Positions 15,188 through 17,564 of a stretch of 17,564 nt of DNA are shown in pieces. The stretch spans positions 1-17,564 of the forward strand of contig JAJQCX010000084.1 in assembly GCA_021202495.1 (NCBI GenBank), written 5' to 3'. Under the pieces are notes generated by a model. The model was not told where the DNA came from. It worked only from the letters and a program-made list of their open reading frames with translations, and searched no databases. How positions within the stretch are numbered: position 1 is the stretch's first letter; each line of letters opens with the position of its first letter. This stretch comes from Clostridia bacterium. GTDB lineage: Bacteria > Bacillota > Clostridia > UMGS1883. The position numbers were made by a program, and so were the translations under genes.

Positions 15188-15202
15188 TCATTCCCACTCA
15201 AT
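15188..15202. other. right attachment site at the guaA 3' end
   Basis: TCCCACTC (15192-15199) is the reverse complement of the Glu-Trp-Glu codons before the guaA stop and matches 489-496. Insertion here keeps guaA intact because the element supplies, or restores, the last codons and stop. Confidence 0.7.
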
Positions 15203-16717
15203 CGTTGCCGGCGGCTTGCTTGTTATATCATATACAATCCTATTGACGTGCGGCACCTCATTGACTATCCTGTTCGACGTTTTTTCCAACACATCATACG
15301 GAATCTTCGACCAGTCGGCAGTCATGAAATCGGTGGTTTCAACCGCGCGGAGGGCTATTGTGTAGTCGTATGTACGCTCGTCGCCCATTACGCCGACGCT
15401 TTTCATGTCGGTTATGACCGCAAAATATTGGTTTATCGTTCTGTCAAGTCCGGCTTCGGCGATTTCTTCGCGGAAGATTGCGTCGGCTTCGCGGAGGATG
15501 TCGAGCTTATATTTTGTTATATCGCCGATAACGCGGACGGCAAGTCCGGGGCCCGGGAAGGGCTGGCGCCAAACAAGATTGTCTGGGATGCCCAGCGCCG
15601 TTCCGAGCTTTCGCACTTCGTCCTTAAAGAGCATTCTGAGCGGCTCCACGATTTCCTTGAATTTTATCACGTCCGGCAGCGCACCGACGTTGTGGTGGCT
15701 CTTTATCTTCGCGCTCGATTTTCCGTCGCCGCTTTCGACAACGTCGGGATATATCGTACCCTGCACAAGGTAATCGACCTCGCCTATCTTATTCGCCTCA
15801 TCCTCAAACACGCGGATAAATTCCTCGCCTATAATCTTGCGCTTTGTTTCCGGTTCCTTCACTCCCGCGAGCTTCGTCAAAAAGCGCTCCTCTGCGTTTA
15901 CGCGAATGAGATTTATGTCAAACTGCTCTGTGAACACCTTTTCGACCTCGTCGCCCTCGTTTTTGCGCAAAAGACCGTGGTCAACAAAAATGCAGGTCAA
16001 ATTTTTCCCCACAGCCTTTGAGAGGAGCACCGCCGCAACCGACGAATCAACTCCGCCGGAAAGCGCGCAAAGAACCTTCTTTCCCGCAAAGCGTTCCTTC
16101 GCGTCCGCGATATATGTCGCCGCATAGTCCTCCATTTTCCAGCTGCCCTCGCAGCCGCATATGTTGTACAAAAAGTTGCCGAGCATCTTAAAGCCGAACG
16201 GCGTGTGATTTACCTCCGGGTGAAACTGCACCGCGTAAATTTTCCTCTCTGCGTCCTCAAACGCCGCGGCGGGGCAGGCGGACGTCGTCGCCGTCACCTT
16301 GAATCCTGCGGGCGGCGCGGAAACATAGTCCGTGTGGCTCATCCAGCAGACGCCCTTTTTGTCAATCCCGTCAAAAAGAAGGCTCTCCTCCATGTCTATC
16401 TCCGTTTTGCCGTATTCGCGCGTCTCAGCGCTCTCAACCTCGCCGCCCAAAAGACGGCTGATAAGCTGCGCGCCGTAGCATATGCCGAGCACGGGAACGC
16501 CCAAGTTGAAAATTTCCCCGCTCACCTGCGGCGCGCCCTCCGCGTAGACGCTGTTGGGGCCGCCCGTGAAGATAATTCCCTTGGGGTTTTTCGCCTTTAT
16601 CTCCTCAATCGTGCGCGTGTAGGCAAGAACCTCGCAGTAAACGTTGTGCTCGCGCACCCTTCGCGCGATAAGCTGATTGTACTGCCCTCCGAAATCAATA
16701 ACAATAATCGTCTCCAT
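15188..16717 (-). CDS. guaA: GMP synthase (glutamine-hydrolysing)
   Basis: Converts XMP, ATP and glutamine to GMP in purine synthesis; cytosolic. 509 residues from ATG 16717, with GGAGG 7 bases upstream; a GTG at 16720 is too close to it. The class I glutamine amidotransferase domain has the nucleophile C80 in GICYGAQ and H166/E168 in QFHPEV. The ATP-pyrophosphatase P-loop is SGGVDSS (220-226). The C-terminal dimerisation domain (from about 385, WRQPFPGPGLAVRV) ends in the conserved KPPATIEWE. Full family length. Visibly GC-richer than the element to its left. It starts 13 bp after a small membrane-protein gene, so it may be part of that transcript. Its native terminator has been displaced by the insertion. 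Confidence 0.97.
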   Translation of the reverse strand: METIIVIDFGGQYNQLIARRVREHNVYCEVLAYTRTIEEIKAKNPKGIIFTGGPNSVYAEGAPQVSGEIFNLGVPVLGICYGAQLISRLLGGEVESAETREYGKTEIDMEESLLFDGIDKKGVCWMSHTDYVSAPPAGFKVTATTSACPAAAFEDAERKIYAVQFHPEVNHTPFGFKMLGNFLYNICGCEGSWKMEDYAATYIADAKERFAGKKVLCALSGGVDSSVAAVLLSKAVGKNLTCIFVDHGLLRKNEGDEVEKVFTEQFDINLIRVNAEERFLTKLAGVKEPETKRKIIGEEFIRVFEDEANKIGEVDYLVQGTIYPDVVESGDGKSSAKIKSHHNVGALPDVIKFKEIVEPLRMLFKDEVRKLGTALGIPDNLVWRQPFPGPGLAVRVIGDITKYKLDILREADAIFREEIAEAGLDRTINQYFAVITDMKSVGVMGDERTYDYTIALRAVETTDFMTADWSKIPYDVLEKTSNRIVNEVPHVNRIVYDITSKPPATIEWE

Positions 16718-16730
16718 CACAATACCTCCA

Positions 16731-17111
16731 TCAATTTTTTTCTAACATAAAATACGCAACCGCCCAAAGAAGCGCGAACAAAACAAGCGACAGTGGCAGC
16801 GCGCACACCGCCGCAAGCATTCCGCTCGGATATACCAAATTGTAAAATATTATTCTCACAATGCCGACCGCCGCGATAGAAATCGCGCCCCGCAGCAAAA
16901 ACGGCTTCACGCTTTCCTTGCGGACATATGAATATACAAACGAAAAAAGCGCCAAAATAACGGGCTCCAAAACCATCGCGGGCACCAATGAATCAATCAT
17001 CACAATGAGAACGTCGACAATTTCACCCCGCAGAACTGACGCGCACAATATGAAAAGCACAACAAACGCCAAAGCGTGCAGACCCGGCAATATGTAAAAA
17101 AGCTTTCTCAT
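16731..17111 (-). CDS. small integral membrane protein, unknown function
   Basis: Start ATG 17111 has AAGGAGG 8 bases upstream; an upstream ATG at 17168 lies inside the preceding gene. 126 residues with about four predicted membrane segments: ILPGLHALAFVVLFILCASV (7-26), an IVDVLIVMIDSL to FSFVYSYV stretch that may cross once or twice, AISIAAVGIVRIIFYNLVY (75-93) and LPLSLVLFALLWAVAYFML (104-122). Family not recognised. Its ATG overlaps the previous gene's stop, and guaA follows 13 bp later. It resembles the upstream gene in size and topology, perhaps a duplicated pair. Confidence 0.75.
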   Translation of the reverse strand: MRKLFYILPGLHALAFVVLFILCASVLRGEIVDVLIVMIDSLVPAMVLEPVILALFSFVYSYVRKESVKPFLLRGAISIAAVGIVRIIFYNLVYPSGMLAAVCALPLSLVLFALLWAVAYFMLEKN

Positions 17112-17503
17112 CTCTTTTTCCTCCTTGAGTTCATCAGTTTGTCCGAAAGCGTGAAAAGCCCCGTCCAAAGGAAATATATCCCGAACGCCACAATCCCCGT
17201 CTCAAACGCAAACGCCACGGTTTCCGCGCTTTGCACCGCGTATGCCGCAATTCGCAAAACCATTATAATCGCGAGATATATGCACGAGATTTTCCAATAA
17301 TCGAGCGGCTTCCCGTTGTGCAAAATAGTGTGCATCATGCCCATTATCGCCATGAAAAGAGGGGAGAGAAGCACACCTATAAGCTCCATCAACCAAAAAA
17401 CAAAAAGCGTACTGCTCCCCATGAAATACAAAATCACCATCGACAAATCGAGCGCCGCGTGATATGCCAACGGCACATATAAAAATCGTCTCGTTTTTTC
17501 CAT
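17108..17503 (-). CDS. small integral membrane protein, unknown function; start next to the artefactual end
   Basis: 131 residues as read, with four hydrophobic segments: FLYVPLAYHAALDLSMVILY (7-26), LFVFWLMELIGVLLSPLFMA (33-52), ISCIYLAIIMVLRIAAYAV (72-90) and VAFGIYFLWTGLFTL (105-119), ending in a basic tail (RRKKR). Only a few bases separate the ATG from the G tract, so no ribosome site is visible and the true start may lie beyond the window. It overlaps the next gene by ATGA. Family not recognised. Confidence 0.65.
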   Translation of the reverse strand: MEKTRRFLYVPLAYHAALDLSMVILYFMGSSTLFVFWLMELIGVLLSPLFMAIMGMMHTILHNGKPLDYWKISCIYLAIIMVLRIAAYAVQSAETVAFAFETGIVAFGIYFLWTGLFTLSDKLMNSRRKKR

Positions 17504-17564
17504 AGGCGGGGCGGGGGGGGGGAGGGGGGGGTGGGGCGGGGGGGGGGGGGGGGGGGGTGGGGGG
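17504..17564. other. poly-G tract at the end of the sequence, probable artefact
   Basis: Apart from isolated other bases (for example the A and T in GGGAGGGG and GGGTGGGG), the last 55 or so bases are all G. Long terminal G runs arise in two-colour Illumina chemistry when no signal is read. They contain no gene and should be trimmed. Confidence 0.85.

Noticed and set aside
17504..17564. G-quadruplex or telomere-like structure
   Set aside because: Its position at the very end and near-pure G content fit an artefact better than a biological motif.

Overview
The window looks like Bacillota (Clostridia-type) DNA, probably from a gut commensal or a metagenome-assembled contig. Promoters are sigma-A-like with 17-bp spacers and ribosome sites are strong AGGAGG. 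The integrase/MobV/RepA-like backbone is typical of mobilizable elements in gut clostridia. I cannot name a species. The right end (from about 17508) is a nearly pure G tract and is probably a sequencing or assembly artefact.

Layout: (i) 1-486 is the wreck of a neighbouring element: a fragment of a RepA-like ATPase gene fused to the 3' end of a tyrosine integrase gene, then a hairpin and paired 7-bp repeats. (ii) About 487-15199 is an integrative mobilizable element inserted at the 3' end of guaA. Both ends carry the same 8-bp core found at the guaA stop (TCCCACTC on the + strand). Just inside each end is a GTTGCCA-N4-GTTGCCA pair, which I read as integrase arm sites. (iii) 15188-17503 is chromosome: guaA and two small membrane-protein genes, all on the - strand. 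This part is visibly more GC-rich than the element.

Inside the element, from left to right: a PHP-ATPase gene of the TrlF type, broken by a one-base frameshift; a two-protein type IIG restriction-modification system of Eco57I layout with its own XRE-type controller (defence cargo, 633-8230); two small ORFs; a MobV relaxase; a 365-bp non-coding region packed with hairpins and two opposed arrays of 9-bp iterons (likely oriT/ori); a RepA-like ATPase; a MobC-like ribbon-helix-helix protein; integrase and excisionase. A divergent control region with four copies of one operator-like dyad follows, then an XRE regulator translationally coupled to a 375-residue protein of unknown function that carries a possible HEPN-like R-x6-H motif.

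How it works together (inference): the XRE regulator at 13360 probably governs both its own operon and xis-int through the shared operators. Int and Xis excise the element using the guaA core and arm sites. MobV, MobC and RepA-like proteins act on the structured region for transfer and perhaps replication after excision. The restriction system, TrlF and the regulator-coupled unknown gene are the payload, probably anti-phage. A bidirectional terminator at 15050-15091 ends both the element's right operon and the guaA transcript. The best candidates for something undescribed are the regulator/375-residue gene pair with its four-operator switch, and the iteron/hairpin region.
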